A stretch of 13,678 nucleotides of DNA. It comes from Alphaproteobacteria bacterium. Lineage in GTDB: Bacteria > Pseudomonadota > Alphaproteobacteria > Rhodobacterales > Rhodobacteraceae. Of this stretch, positions 12,910 to 13,678 are shown piece after piece. Position 1 is the first letter of the stretch; the number at the start of each line of letters is the position of its first letter. The DNA lies in assembly GCA_030425945.1 (NCBI GenBank), contig JAUHZL010000030.1, positions 1 to 13,678 of the forward strand, read 5' to 3'. A program made the position numbers and the translations under genes. Under the pieces are notes generated by a model. It was not told where the DNA came from. It saw only the letters and a program-made list of their open reading frames with translations, and did no database searches.

Positions 12910-13473
12910 CTACTTCGCGTCGGCCGCTTCATCCTCGCGGGGTTCGCGCGGCGGGCGTCCGATGAAGCTCTTCAGCTCGTCCAGCTCGATGAAGTTGTCG
13001 GCCTGCCGCCGCAACTCGTCCGAAATCATCGGAGGCTGGGCCCGGATGGTAGAGACCACCGAGACCCGGACGCCCTTGCGCTGCAGCGCTTCCACCAGGC
13101 CCTTGAAGTCGCCGTCGCCGGAGAACAGCACCGCGTGATCGATGTGCGGGGCAAGTTCGAGGGCATCGACGGCCAGCTCGATGTCCATGTTGCCCTTCAC
13201 CTTGCGGCGTCCCTGGCTGTCGGTGAACTCGCGCGCGGGCTTGGTGACCATCGCGAAGCCGTTGTAGTGCAGCCAGTCCACCAGCGGCCGGATCGGCGAG
13301 TATTCCTCGTTTTCCAGCAGCGCCGTGTAGTAGAAGGCGCGGATCAGCTTTCCTCGGCGGGCGAACTCCTGCCGCAGAAGCTTGTAGTCGATGTCGAACC
13401 CGAGCGCCTTTGCGGCCGCGTAGAGGTTGGACCCGTCAATGAACAGGGCAAGCCTGTCGTCCTTGTAAAACAT
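12910..13473 (-). CDS. NYN (PIN-like) domain protein, LabA/DUF88 family, putative ribonuclease
   Basis: This 187-residue protein has the NYN fold, related to PIN and FLAP nucleases. The acidic cluster expected for metal binding is present: Asp13 with Asn16 (FIDGSNLY), Asp97 and Asp103 (NMDIELAVDAL), and Asp120 and Asp122 (FSGDGDF). The C-terminal end (PPREPREDEAADAK) is probably disordered. RNase activity is plausible but unproven for this family. Frames open further upstream to 13521 with another ATG at 13485; ATG 13473 is chosen because the family start is MFYKDDRLALFIDG. No clear Shine-Dalgarno sequence is seen. A TTTAAT element (13489-13484) sits 10 nt before this ATG, but no -35 matches it. 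It heads the minus-strand run that includes ispH. Confidence 0.88.
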   Translation of the reverse strand: MFYKDDRLALFIDGSNLYAAAKALGFDIDYKLLRQEFARRGKLIRAFYYTALLENEEYSPIRPLVDWLHYNGFAMVTKPAREFTDSQGRRKVKGNMDIELAVDALELAPHIDHAVLFSGDGDFKGLVEALQRKGVRVSVVSTIRAQPPMISDELRRQADNFIELDELKSFIGRPPREPREDEAADAK

Positions 13474-13521
13474 ATCAAGTCTCATTAAAGCGCGGGCGCC
13501 TCGTGCATACGCCCAAGTCAA

Positions 13522-13637
13522 CTGGATAGGAGCGGGTCGTAAATTGCAACCGAAGGCTTATCCCCTTCAGTCAGGCACCTCAGGATGTTGAGGGCACGCC
13601 CCTTGCGGCGACCATCATGTTCCTGTAATGTTCCCCC
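13522..13637. promoter_or_regulatory. Probable divergent promoter region at the right edge
   Basis: This gap lies between the minus-strand NYN gene and a possible plus-strand start. It contains a small perfect hairpin, CCTCA/TGAGG with a 6-nt loop (13578-13593), and plus-strand hexamers TTGCGG (13603-13608) and TGTAAT (13624-13629) separated by 15 nt, which is short for a promoter. No element is convincing; the call rests on gene orientation. Confidence 0.3.
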
Positions 13638-13678
13638 ATGCCATCCCGTTGGAAAACAGATCGTCCGATGTCGCGTCA
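13638..13678 (+). CDS. Possible N-terminus of a divergent gene, cut by the window edge
   Basis: An open frame starts at ATG 13638 with a second in-frame ATG at 13668, which would read MSR before the edge. GGAAAA (13651-13656) lies 11 nt before the second ATG. Only 13 codons are visible, so coding status is unproven. In Rhodobacteraceae I recall the NYN gene being next to folK, whose product could start in this way, but the sequence here cannot show that. Confidence 0.3.
   Translation, partial: MPSRWKTDRPMSR

Noticed and set aside
11722..13488. Long plus-strand open frame of 588 codons
   Set aside because: It is the shadow of ispH, DUF3429 and the NYN gene on the other strand, all with intact active-site motifs; such shadows are common in GC-rich DNA.
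13471..13678. tRNA or small structured RNA at the right edge
   Set aside because: Only one 5-bp stem was found and no cloverleaf or terminator-like element.

Overview
The window reads as a stretch of chromosome from a GC-rich alphaproteobacterium, most likely in or near the Rhodobacteraceae. This rests on the style of the SMC, CobC/CobD, IspH and NYN-domain proteins and on the gene order. No database search was possible. Genes are dense, often overlapping by 4-8 bp, and no insertion sequence, phage gene, CRISPR array, rRNA or tRNA was seen. The longest stretch without a gene is about 210 bp.

Layout. (1) 1-455, plus: the 3' end of smc. (2) 456-590: a short convergent gap with five tandem 11-bp repeats and a strong terminator-like hairpin. 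(3) 3690-591, minus: cobC and cobD, two late cobalamin genes with an ATGA overlap, then a secreted MltB-type lytic transglycosylase. (4) 3828-4286, plus: a one-domain, partly degenerate response regulator whose 3' end runs antisense into the next gene. (5) 5176-4175, minus: a glutathionyl-hydroquinone reductase-type GST. (6) 5391-5747, plus: a small protein of unknown function. (7) 6963-5755, minus: a PatB/MalY-type aminotransferase. (8) 7058-9707, plus: three consecutive peptide deformylase genes, fmt, and a small membrane protein. (9) 13473-9712, minus: a six-gene run of NYN-domain protein, ispH, DUF3429 membrane protein, methyltransferase, rnhA and a UPF0126/TRIC membrane protein. (10) The right edge holds a possible start of a divergent plus-strand gene.

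How the genes work together. CobC makes aminopropanol phosphate and CobD attaches it to adenosylcobyric acid. Fmt adds the formyl group to initiator Met-tRNA and deformylase removes it from nascent proteins, so region 8 is a formyl-methionine cycle operon. Its most interesting aspect is the pattern of loss in the deformylases. Def1 is canonical. Def2 keeps the metal and catalytic residues but lacks the basic C-terminal tail. Def3 keeps a basic tail but has lost the catalytic Glu (HQIDH instead of HEIDH) and the Cys ligand position. The operon also has a plausible promoter placed so that transcription would start at or next to the ATG of def1, which has no Shine-Dalgarno sequence; that would give a leaderless mRNA.

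Most of the window is ordinary housekeeping sequence. The best candidate for undescribed biology is the def2-def3 pair. The 11-bp repeats and the response-regulator antisense overlap come next.
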